Positions 48,091 through 56,069 of a stretch of DNA of 64,000 nt are shown here, piece by piece. Below the pieces are notes generated by a model. That model saw only the letters and a program-made list of their open reading frames with translations, ran no database searches and was not told the origin of the DNA. The DNA comes from Prevotella sp. GTDB taxonomy: Bacteria; Bacteroidota; Bacteroidia; Bacteroidales; Dysgonomonadaceae. Each line of letters starts with the position of its first letter. Positions within the stretch are counted from its first letter, which is position 1. Location: contig JAITVV010000043.1 in assembly GCA_031285625.1 (NCBI GenBank), forward strand, positions 1 through 64,000, given 5' to 3'. The position numbers and the translations under genes were made by a program.

Positions 48091-49209
48091 TAGTACTTTT
48101 TTAAATCTCTCCAAAAATATTTTGGATTCCTCAATAGTCAGGCATAATGGTGGTAACAAACGGAAAACGTGTGTCCCTGTGGCTCCTGTAAATACTTTCT
48201 CTTCAAAAAGCAATTTAGATCTCTTCTCTTTAATCGGCTCGTCAAATTCCATTCCGATCATCAGGCCTCGTCCTCTGACCTCTTTTATCTGAGGGAATTT
48301 CTTCAATTCATTCATAAGAAACTCACCTACATTATACGCATTCTCTACCAGTTTTTCCTCTTTCATTATATCCAGTACTGCAATAGCAGCTGCACATGCC
48401 AAATGATTACCTCCAAAAGTAGTACCTAATTGTCCATAAACAGCCTTAAACATTGGATTTATCAATACTCCTGCCATAGGAAAACCATTTCCTATACCTT
48501 TTGCCACAGTTATCAGATCAGCCTTAATATCAGCATATTGGTGGGCAAAGAATTTACCGCTACGACCATATCCCGATTGTATTTCATCAAGAATCAGTAT
48601 TGTACCGGTTTGGGTACAAATTTCACGAAGTTCCTTCAGGAAGCTATCATAAGGGATCTGTATTCCGGCAACCCCCTGAATACCTTCGATTATTACAGAG
48701 CAGTATTCTTTAGTTTCCAGTTCCTTCTTTACAAACTCTATATCATTGAACGGAGCAAATACATAATTAGGATTATGATTTACAGGAGCAGAATAGCTGG
48801 GGATATCTGTCGCCGCTACTGTTGCCGATGTACGACCATGAAAAGCCTTATTAAATGCTAAAACTTTCTTGCGTCCATTATGGAAAGAGGCAAGCTTTAT
48901 TGCGTTCTCGTTTGCTTCAGCACCCGAGTTAATAAGGAAAAGGAAGTAATCAGGATAGCCACATTGCTCTCCGAGCTTCTGAGCCACCTCGATCTGTAAT
49001 TTATTAATCACAGAATTTGAATAAAATCCAAGCTTATTTAGCTGGTCTGTCAGTTTTTCTACATAATAAGGGTGCGTATGCCCAACAGATATTACAGCAT
49101 GTCCCCCATAAAGGTCAAGATATTCGTTACCTTTTTCATCATATACATAGCATCCCTTCCCTTTTACGACATTTATATCGAATAATGGAAATACGTCAAA
49201 TAATTTCAT
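48088..49209 (-). CDS. argD: Acetyl/succinylornithine aminotransferase
   Basis: 373 residues, class-III PLP aminotransferase. FLINSGAEANENAIKLA (phosphate-binding and cofactor), HGRTSATVAATD, ILILDEIQSGYGRSGKFFAH (Asp208 binds the pyridine N), and the Schiff-base Lys237 in TVAKGIGNGFPMAG. It converts N-acyl-glutamate semialdehyde to N-acylornithine; in Bacteroides the arginine route uses succinylated intermediates, so the substrate is probably N-succinyl-glutamate semialdehyde (inference). It is last in a run that begins with argR but is separated from argC by a glycosyltransferase and two MutS-like genes. Confidence 0.93.
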   Translation of the reverse strand: MKLFDVFPLFDINVVKGKGCYVYDEKGNEYLDLYGGHAVISVGHTHPYYVEKLTDQLNKLGFYSNSVINKLQIEVAQKLGEQCGYPDYFLFLINSGAEANENAIKLASFHNGRKKVLAFNKAFHGRTSATVAATDIPSYSAPVNHNPNYVFAPFNDIEFVKKELETKEYCSVIIEGIQGVAGIQIPYDSFLKELREICTQTGTILILDEIQSGYGRSGKFFAHQYADIKADLITVAKGIGNGFPMAGVLINPMFKAVYGQLGTTFGGNHLACAAAIAVLDIMKEEKLVENAYNVGEFLMNELKKFPQIKEVRGRGLMIGMEFDEPIKEKRSKLLFEEKVFTGATGTHVFRLLPPLCLTIEESKIFLERFKKVL

Positions 49210-49221
49210 TTCAAGTTTATA

Positions 49222-50550
49222 TTAGTTATTAATTTCTTTTATTACTTCTATCAATCTTTCTTGTTCCAATATATATGTTCCAAGCCTGTCTTCCGAAATT
49301 CCATCTTTTAACTTATAAGTATATTCGGGAAATCCATTCTGTTTTATAATCTCTAGATACTTAAACTGAATATTAGATATACTCACAAGCTGCGACGTAA
49401 TCTCAATAATATGGGTTGATACGGCAAAACAAGAGTTACGAACTTCCGAAAAAGCCGATATAACAGCCAAAGACCCGTCATAAGCATCTTTGACATTAGT
49501 ACCTCTGAATAGCTCATCAAATATGACTAACAAATTATTAACCTTAAGTCTTTCTGCTATATATTTTATTCTTAATACTTCTGAGTAAAAGTGACTATAT
49601 CCTGAATTTAAGCTATCAGATAGATTTATAGTAGTATACAATCCTGAAAACAGACTAAAGCACATACTTTTTGCCGGAACAGGGAAACCGGCATGAGCAA
49701 GGAAAACAGCTATACCTAAAGACTTTAGAAACGTTGATTTCCCAGCCATATTTGGTCCTGAAACGAAAAGAAGATTCTTATCGGGATTAAAATCAATATT
49801 ATTCTTTACAGGGTCCTTCAGGAACGGATGGAACAAGCCCTCAATCCTTATCATATTTTTCTCCGGCGAAACCTCAGGAAATGACAAACTATATTTTTCT
49901 GCAGCTTTAGACAACGACATAAAGACATCATATTCATACATCAAGTCTAGAAGAAAGTTTATCTGAGCTTTATGCGTATAACGAAATAAATAATCGTATT
50001 GTGCAGTTTTATATGCACTTATTTTCTCTAAACTTTTTATTTCCGATATTGCAGCATATTCATCCTGAGAAAACAATTTAGATATTTTTTCATTGTTTTT
50101 TTCAATTAAATCCGGACATCCTTTTTCCTGCAAATCTAAAGACAGCTTGTATAAAGAATTTATTAAATCAAGCGTATAATCTACCCCCCTTTCGATAATA
50201 TAATAATCATTATTAGGACTCAGTTTGTTCAAAAATCCTTTTTCAATAGCAGCAAACCTTGAAGGGGGCTGTGTAGGGTAATTACCCAAAGTCAGGTAAT
50301 GCTCTATAAAATCAAGAGAATTTTTATCTATATCTACTGTTATTTTTGAATTCTTAAAAAAGGCTATTGCATCTACTCTTTGACGGATATCATCGAAATT
50401 ATCCAATGGTGAGTTTAAAAAGTCATACAGTTTATTTTTTCCACCAAGACTACGCGTAAAATTAAACAGATCAAAAATAGACTTACTATTCTTAACCGTT
50501 TTAAAAATTTCTATGTCTTTCAATGTCTGACTATCAAACTCAAAACTCAT
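49222..50550 (-). CDS. MutS-like ATPase, paralogue 2
   Basis: 442 residues. The N-terminal helical part corresponds to MutS core domains (about 20-260), and the C-terminal ATPase has Walker A SGPNMAGKSTFLKSLG (about 275-290), the Walker B segment VIFDELFRGTNVKDAYDG and the STHIIEITSQL switch. The mismatch-recognition N-terminal domain (F-x-E) and the connector are absent, and no Smr endonuclease domain follows, so it is neither canonical MutS nor MutS2. It starts 12 bp after the first paralogue and shares its start (MSFEFDSQTLKDIEIF). Such short MutS-like proteins are common in Bacteroidota; function unclear. Confidence 0.85.
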   Translation of the reverse strand: MSFEFDSQTLKDIEIFKTVKNSKSIFDLFNFTRSLGGKNKLYDFLNSPLDNFDDIRQRVDAIAFFKNSKITVDIDKNSLDFIEHYLTLGNYPTQPPSRFAAIEKGFLNKLSPNNDYYIIERGVDYTLDLINSLYKLSLDLQEKGCPDLIEKNNEKISKLFSQDEYAAISEIKSLEKISAYKTAQYDYLFRYTHKAQINFLLDLMYEYDVFMSLSKAAEKYSLSFPEVSPEKNMIRIEGLFHPFLKDPVKNNIDFNPDKNLLFVSGPNMAGKSTFLKSLGIAVFLAHAGFPVPAKSMCFSLFSGLYTTINLSDSLNSGYSHFYSEVLRIKYIAERLKVNNLLVIFDELFRGTNVKDAYDGSLAVISAFSEVRNSCFAVSTHIIEITSQLVSISNIQFKYLEIIKQNGFPEYTYKLKDGISEDRLGTYILEQERLIEVIKEINN

Positions 50551-50562
50551 TTACACTGACTT

Positions 50563-51903
50563 TTACAATGAGATATTATTTATCAATTCTATCAATCCTT
50601 CTTTCTTTATAATATACATGCCCAGCCGGATATCGGTAACTCCTTCTTTCAGCTTATATGTATATACCGGATGACCGTCTTCTTCTTTGATATCGAAATA
50701 GCAAAATTTTATATTTTCATTGGATTGCAACTCTCTGGCAACCTCTACAATATGCGAAGAAATAACAAAAAATGAAGTCTTAATCTTTGCAAAAGCAGAT
50801 ACAACAGATAGCGTACCATCATAAGCATCTTTCACATTAGTCCCCCGGAATAATTCATCAAAGAGAACCATCATATTATTATTTTGCTGCAATTTATTGG
50901 CAACATCTTTGATCCTCATCACCTCAGCATAAAAGTGGCTGTATCCCGAATTCAGATTATCAGAGATATTAATCGTAGTCGATAACCCGGACAGTATACT
51001 AAGTTTCAGCTTGCTGGCAGGAACAGGAAAACCGGCATGAGCCAGATAGACAGAAACTCCCAAAGCTTTCAGAAATGTAGATTTTCCCGCCATATTAGGA
51101 CCTGATACAAATAACAAATTAGATGAGGCTCCAAAACTCACATCATTTGCTACCGCATTCTCTACAAAAGGATGAAACAGACCTTCTATCTCAAGACAAT
51201 TTTCATTATCTGACACCATTTCAGGATATGAGAAATCATACATCTCGGCAGCTTTAGCTATCGACCTGAAAGCATCGTATTCATAGATAACATCCAGAAA
51301 GAACCTAAGATAATTTTTATCCGCATACCGAAATAAATAATCGTAGGTAGTAGTTTCTGTTGTTTTCACTTTCTTATGCTTTATAATATCAGCATAATCA
51401 GGTTCGGAAAGTATCCTGATCACCTCATTACTATTCCTTAAAAGTAATTTCGGTATATATTCATTTTTCGATCTGTCAATTAAAGTTTGAGAAAATAGAT
51501 GAAGTGTTTTTAATAGATCTATTGCTGCACCAACTCCGTTTTTAATCAAATAATAATCATTATTCGTGCTCAGTTTATCCAGCAAAAATTTCTCAAAGGC
51601 CATGTACCGGGAGGGAGATTTCGTCGGATAATTAGCATGTCTGAGATAATACTCTGTAAAGTCAAGAGAATTTTTATCCACACTCATACCTGCTGGACAA
51701 TGTTTCTGAAAAAAGGCAATAGCTTCTTTTCGCTCTGTAATCTCATCCAGATCAGTTGAAGGAGAAGCCAGAAAACTATGTATTTTCTTTTTTCCCCCAA
51801 AACATTTGGTATGATCGAACAAATCAAATACAGATGTTCCGTTACTGACTGTATTAAATATCTCGAGATCTTTCTTTGTTTGACTATCAACTTCAAATTT
51901 CAT
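50563..51903 (-). CDS. MutS-like ATPase, paralogue 1
   Basis: 446 residues from the ATG at 51903 (MKFEVDSQTKKDLEIF), chosen because it aligns with the start of paralogue 2; ATG 51912 and GTG 51927 are alternatives. Same layout: helical core, then SGPNMAGKSTFLKALG, VLFDELFRGTNVKDAYDG and SSHIVEVARELQ. The two proteins align throughout, so they are a tandem duplication. No mismatch-binding domain. A copy of the 53-bp repeat (E) lies about 70 bp upstream. Confidence 0.85.
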   Translation of the reverse strand: MKFEVDSQTKKDLEIFNTVSNGTSVFDLFDHTKCFGGKKKIHSFLASPSTDLDEITERKEAIAFFQKHCPAGMSVDKNSLDFTEYYLRHANYPTKSPSRYMAFEKFLLDKLSTNNDYYLIKNGVGAAIDLLKTLHLFSQTLIDRSKNEYIPKLLLRNSNEVIRILSEPDYADIIKHKKVKTTETTTYDYLFRYADKNYLRFFLDVIYEYDAFRSIAKAAEMYDFSYPEMVSDNENCLEIEGLFHPFVENAVANDVSFGASSNLLFVSGPNMAGKSTFLKALGVSVYLAHAGFPVPASKLKLSILSGLSTTINISDNLNSGYSHFYAEVMRIKDVANKLQQNNNMMVLFDELFRGTNVKDAYDGTLSVVSAFAKIKTSFFVISSHIVEVARELQSNENIKFCYFDIKEEDGHPVYTYKLKEGVTDIRLGMYIIKKEGLIELINNISL

Positions 51904-51973
51904 ATTTTCCATATTATAAGATTCCACCTATTCTTTTATAATATAGATGAAATATGAGATTATATTCCATAAG

Positions 51974-52033
51974 AAAAAGTGACAAAAGTGACAAAAGTAA
52001 CAGGTATTGTGTATTTTCTAATGTAACTTTTTC
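51974..52033 (-). repeat. 53-bp two-armed repeat, copy E (extended to 60 bp)
   Basis: Read on the minus strand: GAAAAAGTTACA, a 19-bp middle, then TGTTACTTTTGTCACTTTTG with TCACTTTTT. The right arm carries one additional TTTTGTCAC unit compared with copies A-D. It lies between the glycosyltransferase stop and the first MutS-like gene, toward which it points. Confidence 0.8.
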
Positions 52034-52078
52034 ATCTTATCCAAAACTCGATACCTCTTATTATAAGATAATATTAGC

Positions 52079-53209
52079 CTATAATTCTCTCATATAACCT
52101 ACAATTGTCTTCATCGCAGTACCCCAGTTTAACCGCGTCTCAAAATCGTTATATGCAGATAAGGCAAGTTCATTGTAGTATTCCTTATTATTAAATATCT
52201 TATAAATCTGTTCTGCATAATCCTTTGGCGCCACATCCGGACTAAGGATTATTCCGTTTGTATCGTTCACAATAGATGGAATTCCCCCTGTAGCGGCAGA
52301 TATACAGGGAACACCGTATGACATAGCTTCTGAAAATACAATCGGAGTACAATCTGCCCGCGATGGAATAAACAGGAAATGGCTTTGTAAGATCAAGTCC
52401 TCCACTTTTTTCATTCCTTCGGGAGTAGCCTTACTTATCCGTCCATGATTAATGATATATGGAGGAAGGTTTTCCACTACCAGATCGTCTATGCCAACTA
52501 TATGCAGTTCCACCGGCTGATGCAACTCTTCATTTAAAAATTTAACAGCCTCAATGGTTATATCACCACCTTTGCGAAACCACTCTACGCCAAGAAAAAG
52601 TATTTTACATACATTCGGGTCTCTCCTTTTTACTGCATCTTTTATTTCATCTAAAGATAATTGCCTGGTAGAAATATTTGCTCCGAAAGGTACAATCTTT
52701 ACTTTGGCAGGATCAGTGTTATAATCTTTAATAGCACTATCTGCAGCCCACTGTGAACTATAAATAGCCAGACTCGAAGTATCTAATGATAATTGCTCCA
52801 TCTGCGTCCCCTCTTTGATATATAGTTCACTAAGGTTTGTAAAATAGTTATAATAATTAATCATAGAGGCAAACGTGGCATCCGTATAGATTACTTTATG
52901 CTTACTGGTTTTCAGGTAAGACATCAGAGTAGAACTATGTGAAAACAGGATATCAGTTGCAGGATTTAATCGTGCCGATATTTGCTTAGCATAATTTTTC
53001 CCAAATTCAGGCGAACGATCAGCCCTGTATATCTTATTTCTTCCATATAACCTATTCTTTACTTTAAGAGAGAATGTCCAGTCCTCATGCAGATCTGTGA
53101 TATAATCTACGTGGGCATATTTTGCAAGGCTGGTCGCTTGAAAATGAACAGTACCTGACCAATGCTTTATATCAATCGATGGAAAATTAGTTACATAAGT
53201 TACATTCAT
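52079..53209 (-). CDS. Family 4-type (GT-B) glycosyltransferase
   Basis: 376 residues. GT-B fold: the N-terminal half ends near VKIVPFGANIS, a common hinge; the donor-binding half has ILFLGVEWFRKGGDITIEAV (about 178-197), VELHIVGIDDL and the EX7E-like segment FIPSRADCTPIVFSEAMSYGVPCISAATGGIPS (about 282-314). It transfers a sugar from a nucleotide-sugar donor in the cytoplasm; acceptor unknown. It sits between argC and the MutS-like pair in the disrupted arginine cluster, with a family-2 palindromic repeat just upstream. Confidence 0.9.
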   Translation of the reverse strand: MNVTYVTNFPSIDIKHWSGTVHFQATSLAKYAHVDYITDLHEDWTFSLKVKNRLYGRNKIYRADRSPEFGKNYAKQISARLNPATDILFSHSSTLMSYLKTSKHKVIYTDATFASMINYYNYFTNLSELYIKEGTQMEQLSLDTSSLAIYSSQWAADSAIKDYNTDPAKVKIVPFGANISTRQLSLDEIKDAVKRRDPNVCKILFLGVEWFRKGGDITIEAVKFLNEELHQPVELHIVGIDDLVVENLPPYIINHGRISKATPEGMKKVEDLILQSHFLFIPSRADCTPIVFSEAMSYGVPCISAATGGIPSIVNDTNGIILSPDVAPKDYAEQIYKIFNNKEYYNELALSAYNDFETRLNWGTAMKTIVGYMREL

Positions 53210-53248
53210 TGTCTATTCTTTTTTAAGTAAAGATAAGGTTTATTTTTA

Positions 53249-53320
53249 TGTCATTCTGAACGAAGTAAAGAATCTCATGGTTAATAAGACACGAGATGCT
53301 TCGTTCCTCAACATGACAAA
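53249..53320. repeat. Palindromic repeat family 2, inner unit only
   Basis: TGTCATTCTGAACGAAGTAA and AGAATCTCATG on the left, ACACGAGATGCTTCGTTCC and CAACATGACAAA on the right, forming an imperfect palindrome. It lies in the 131-bp gap between the argC stop and the glycosyltransferase start. Confidence 0.7.
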
Positions 53321-53340
53321 AAAACATACACAATACTACT

Positions 53341-54309
53341 CTAAAAAGCTGATGCCTTCAATTTTAACCCTACAGTCTCTTCCAGACCAAAGATCAGGTT
53401 CATATTATGAACAGCCTGACCGGAAGCACCTTTCACTAAGTTATCTATACATGAGAGAATGAGAAACTTATTACCATGCTTTTCGAGATGCAAAACACAC
53501 TTATTAGTATTTACTACCTGCTTCAGATCAATATTCTTATCTGAAACAATAACAAATGGACTATCTTTATAAAAGTCTTTATATATTCTTTCAGCATCTT
53601 CTATCGTCCCATCATAGTTAAGATACGTAGAAACAAAAATACCTCTGGTAAAATTTCCGCGTACAGGTATAAAATTAATTTCGGATGCGAAATTTGCCTG
53701 TAATTGGGTCAATGACTCACCTATCTCTTGCAGATGCTGATGTTCGAAAGCTTTATATACCGATATATTATTTTCACGCCAACTAAAATGAGATGTTGCG
53801 GAAGGCTTCACTCCTGCCCCTGTAGATCCGGTAATAGCATTTACATGAATTTCTGTATTCAGCAATCCTGCATTGGCCAATGGTAATAGGCCTAACTGTA
53901 TAGCTGTAGCAAAACAACCCGGATTAGCAATATAAGAAGTATTTTTTATTTTCTCTTTGTTTAGTTCAGGCAGTCCATATACAAATTTATTACCCTCTGC
54001 TTTGTGGCGATAATCTGTAGACAGGTCAATTATTTTCAAGTGACCAGGTATCTGGTTTGCTTCCAGAAACTTTTTAGTATCTCCATGAGCCGTACAAAAG
54101 AACAGAACATCAATCTTCTCGTAAGGTAACTGATCTGTAAAAGACATATCTGTCTCGCCCAAAAGTCCTCCATGAACGTCTGTTAACTTATTTCCCGCAT
54201 TACTGGTACTGTTTACAAATACCAGTTCCACTTGTGGATGGTTGAGTAAGATTCTTATCAGTTCTCCCGCCGTGTAGCCTGCGCCACCTATTATTCCTGC
54301 TTTTATCAT
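53341..54309 (-). CDS. argC: N-acetyl-gamma-glutamyl-phosphate reductase
   Basis: 322 residues, the short type. N-terminal NAD(P)-binding GIIGGAGYTAGELIRIL (about 5-21), DLSTDYRH, and the catalytic Cys132 in IANPGCFATAIQLGLLPL; SGTGAGV-like stretch STGAGVKPSATSHFSWRENN and PVRGNFTRGI follow. It reduces N-acyl-glutamyl phosphate to the semialdehyde. In transcription order it follows argG, but a GxxExxY cassette has been inserted between them. The catalytic machinery looks intact. Confidence 0.95.
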   Translation of the reverse strand: MIKAGIIGGAGYTAGELIRILLNHPQVELVFVNSTSNAGNKLTDVHGGLLGETDMSFTDQLPYEKIDVLFFCTAHGDTKKFLEANQIPGHLKIIDLSTDYRHKAEGNKFVYGLPELNKEKIKNTSYIANPGCFATAIQLGLLPLANAGLLNTEIHVNAITGSTGAGVKPSATSHFSWRENNISVYKAFEHQHLQEIGESLTQLQANFASEINFIPVRGNFTRGIFVSTYLNYDGTIEDAERIYKDFYKDSPFVIVSDKNIDLKQVVNTNKCVLHLEKHGNKFLILSCIDNLVKGASGQAVHNMNLIFGLEETVGLKLKASAF

Positions 54310-54325
54310 TACAATATATTTATTG

Positions 54326-54357
54326 AAACACAGAGTAAGAAGAGTAGAAAAGAGTTT
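54326..54357. repeat. Inverted repeat arm, argC side
   Basis: 32 bp; reverse complement of 54733-54764 with a single mismatch. Includes two bases of the GxxExxY stop codon TAA (54356-54358). Confidence 0.85.
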
Positions 54358-54730
54358 ATATTGAATATCTTTTTATTCCGTCTCTCAATGATTTCACATT
54401 AAAATTAATCAAATATCCGATTTTACATCTGGAAAGTTTTAGATATGTAAATAATTGCGCTATATGAAGCGGATGTAGTTCTGCTACTGCTTTCAATTCA
54501 AGAATAACCTTGTTCTCTACTAATAAATCTACCCTGTATCCAGCTTCGATTTCGATACCTTTGTATTCAATAGGCATTTCTTCTTGGCGTGTCACGCGTA
54601 AACCACTTTCTGCTATTTCATAGAAAAGACATTCTTCATATACTCTCTCAAGTAATCCCGGTCCAAGAGCAGAATGTACATCATATGCGCATCTTAATAT
54701 TTCTCCTGTTAATTTTTGCTCTTCAAACAT
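54356..54730 (-). CDS. GxxExxY protein, PD-(D/E)XK nuclease-like
   Basis: 124 residues. The name motif is Gly25-Leu-Leu-Glu28-Arg-Val-Tyr31 (GPGLLERVYEECL). A PD-(D/E)XK-type active site is visible: Asp68 (YRVDLLV) and Glu78-x-Lys80 (ILELKAV). The C-terminus LHPLHIAQLFTYLKLSRCKIGYLINFNVK is typical. The family is found in many Bacteroidota genomes; its function is unknown, although the fold suggests a nuclease. It is embedded between inverted repeats inside the arginine operon, and pairing of the arms in mRNA would cover its ribosome-binding region. Confidence 0.92.
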   Translation of the reverse strand: MFEEQKLTGEILRCAYDVHSALGPGLLERVYEECLFYEIAESGLRVTRQEEMPIEYKGIEIEAGYRVDLLVENKVILELKAVAELHPLHIAQLFTYLKLSRCKIGYLINFNVKSLRDGIKRYSI

Positions 54731-54732
54731 AA

Positions 54733-54764
54733 AAACTCTTTTCTACTCTTTTTACTCTGTGTTT
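54733..54764. repeat. Inverted repeat arm, argG side
   Basis: 32 bp; begins AAACTCTTTTCTACTC. On the transcribed strand it is the 5' arm and contains the A/G-rich GAAAAGAG just upstream of the GxxExxY ATG. Confidence 0.85.
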
Positions 54765-54774
54765 AATACAATTA

Positions 54775-55974
54775 TTACTTTCCGTTTTTCTTCTGTACAC
54801 TATGATATATCTTATTAGTCATAGCATATATCTTGGTAAACCCTTTTGCATCATCCGATGTCCATGCTTTGTTCATTTCACCATATTCACCAAAATCGGC
54901 TTTCATCAGGTCAAATTCACTTTCTATGCCCACAAGTGTATAATGATATGGTTTCAGTTCAACAATAACCTTTCCTGTTACATTTCGTTGCGAACTGTCA
55001 AGCATAGCTTCGATATCACGCATTACAGGCTCAAGATACTGAGCTTCATGCAAAAACATGCCATACCAGTTACCCACCTGATCTTTCCAGTATTGCTGCC
55101 ATTTAGTAAGCGTATGTTTTTCCAGCATCTTATGCGCGTTAATAATTACAAGCGGAGCAGCTGCTTCAAAACCTACACGACCTTTTATTCCTATAATAGT
55201 ATCACCTATATGCATATCACGACCTATAGCATAAGCCGATGCTATTTCTTCTATTTTTTGTATAGCTTTTACTTTATCTGTATATTTTTCGCCATTTACC
55301 GCTGAGATTTCTCCTTCCTTAAAATCAATAGTCAACGTTTCTGAGCCTTGTTTCTTCAGTTGGGAAGGGTATGCATCCTCGGGTAAGGTCTGATCCGACT
55401 TCAATGTTTCTTTTCCGCCGATACTTGTTCCCCAAAGACCTTTATTAATAGAATACTCCATCTTTGTGAAATCGGCTTCATAGCCATGTTCTTTCAGGTA
55501 ATTGATTTCGTATTCACGGGTAAGTAGCATATCACGTGTAGGGGTGATAATCTCAATACCGGGAGCAAGCACATCGAAAGTAAGGTCGAAACGCACCTGA
55601 TCGTTGCCAGCACCTGTACTGCCATGAGCTACCGCATCAGCACCAATTTCCTTTGCATAATTAATAATAGCGATTGCCTGAAAAATACGTTCGGAGCTTA
55701 CAGATATAGGGTATGTACCATTACGCAATACATTACCAAAGATCATGTATTTTATACTCTTCTCATAATATTCTTGCGTAATATCAAGACTAACATGCTT
55801 TACTGCACCTAATTTATAAGCCTTTTCTTCAACAACTTTCAGTTCTTCGGGCGAAAAGCCTCCGGTGTTAGCTATTGCCGTGTAAACCTCATAACCAAGA
55901 TCAGCTGATAAATATTTGGCACAAAAAGATGTATCTAATCCTCCACTGAATGCTAAAACGACTTTCTTTTTCAT
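54775..55974 (-). CDS. argG: Argininosuccinate synthase
   Basis: 399 residues. The N-terminal PP-loop AFSGGLDTSFCAKYL (about 8-22) binds ATP. Further typical segments are VAHGSTGAGNDQVRFDL (about 115-131), ITPTRDMLLTREYEINYLKEHG and NKGLWGTSIGGKETL. It joins citrulline and aspartate to argininosuccinate using ATP. Second enzyme gene after the regulator and GNAT in the arginine run; a GGGTCTGAGACCC palindrome lies 17-29 bp upstream of its ATG. Confidence 0.95.
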   Translation of the reverse strand: MKKKVVLAFSGGLDTSFCAKYLSADLGYEVYTAIANTGGFSPEELKVVEEKAYKLGAVKHVSLDITQEYYEKSIKYMIFGNVLRNGTYPISVSSERIFQAIAIINYAKEIGADAVAHGSTGAGNDQVRFDLTFDVLAPGIEIITPTRDMLLTREYEINYLKEHGYEADFTKMEYSINKGLWGTSIGGKETLKSDQTLPEDAYPSQLKKQGSETLTIDFKEGEISAVNGEKYTDKVKAIQKIEEIASAYAIGRDMHIGDTIIGIKGRVGFEAAAPLVIINAHKMLEKHTLTKWQQYWKDQVGNWYGMFLHEAQYLEPVMRDIEAMLDSSQRNVTGKVIVELKPYHYTLVGIESEFDLMKADFGEYGEMNKAWTSDDAKGFTKIYAMTNKIYHSVQKKNGK

Positions 55975-55990
55975 TTCTTCAATTGCTTTT

Positions 55991-56003
55991 GGGTCTCAGA
56001 CCC
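55991..56003. repeat. 13-bp palindrome in the argG leader
   Basis: GGGTCTCAGACCC is a perfect odd palindrome flanked by A/T runs, 17-29 bp upstream of the argG start. As RNA it gives a 5-bp GC-rich stem with a 3-nt loop close to the initiation region. Confidence 0.5.
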
Positions 56004-56069
56004 TTTTATTTTCTATATTGATATTCTAAAGTAACTGTTAGGAATTTTATAATAACTTATATTCTGCAT

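Larger units (their letters stand above)
54322..54764. mobile_element. GxxExxY cassette bounded by 32-bp inverted repeats
   Basis: 54326-54357 and 54733-54764 are inverted repeats with 31 of 32 positions paired (arm begins AAACACAGAGTAAGAAGAGT on the plus strand). They bracket one ORF exactly: the upstream arm ends 2 bp before its ATG and the downstream arm contains its stop. The unit sits between the argG stop (54775) and the argC start (54309). ACAAT occurs on both sides (54311-54315 and 54768-54772), a weak candidate target duplication. Confidence 0.75.
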
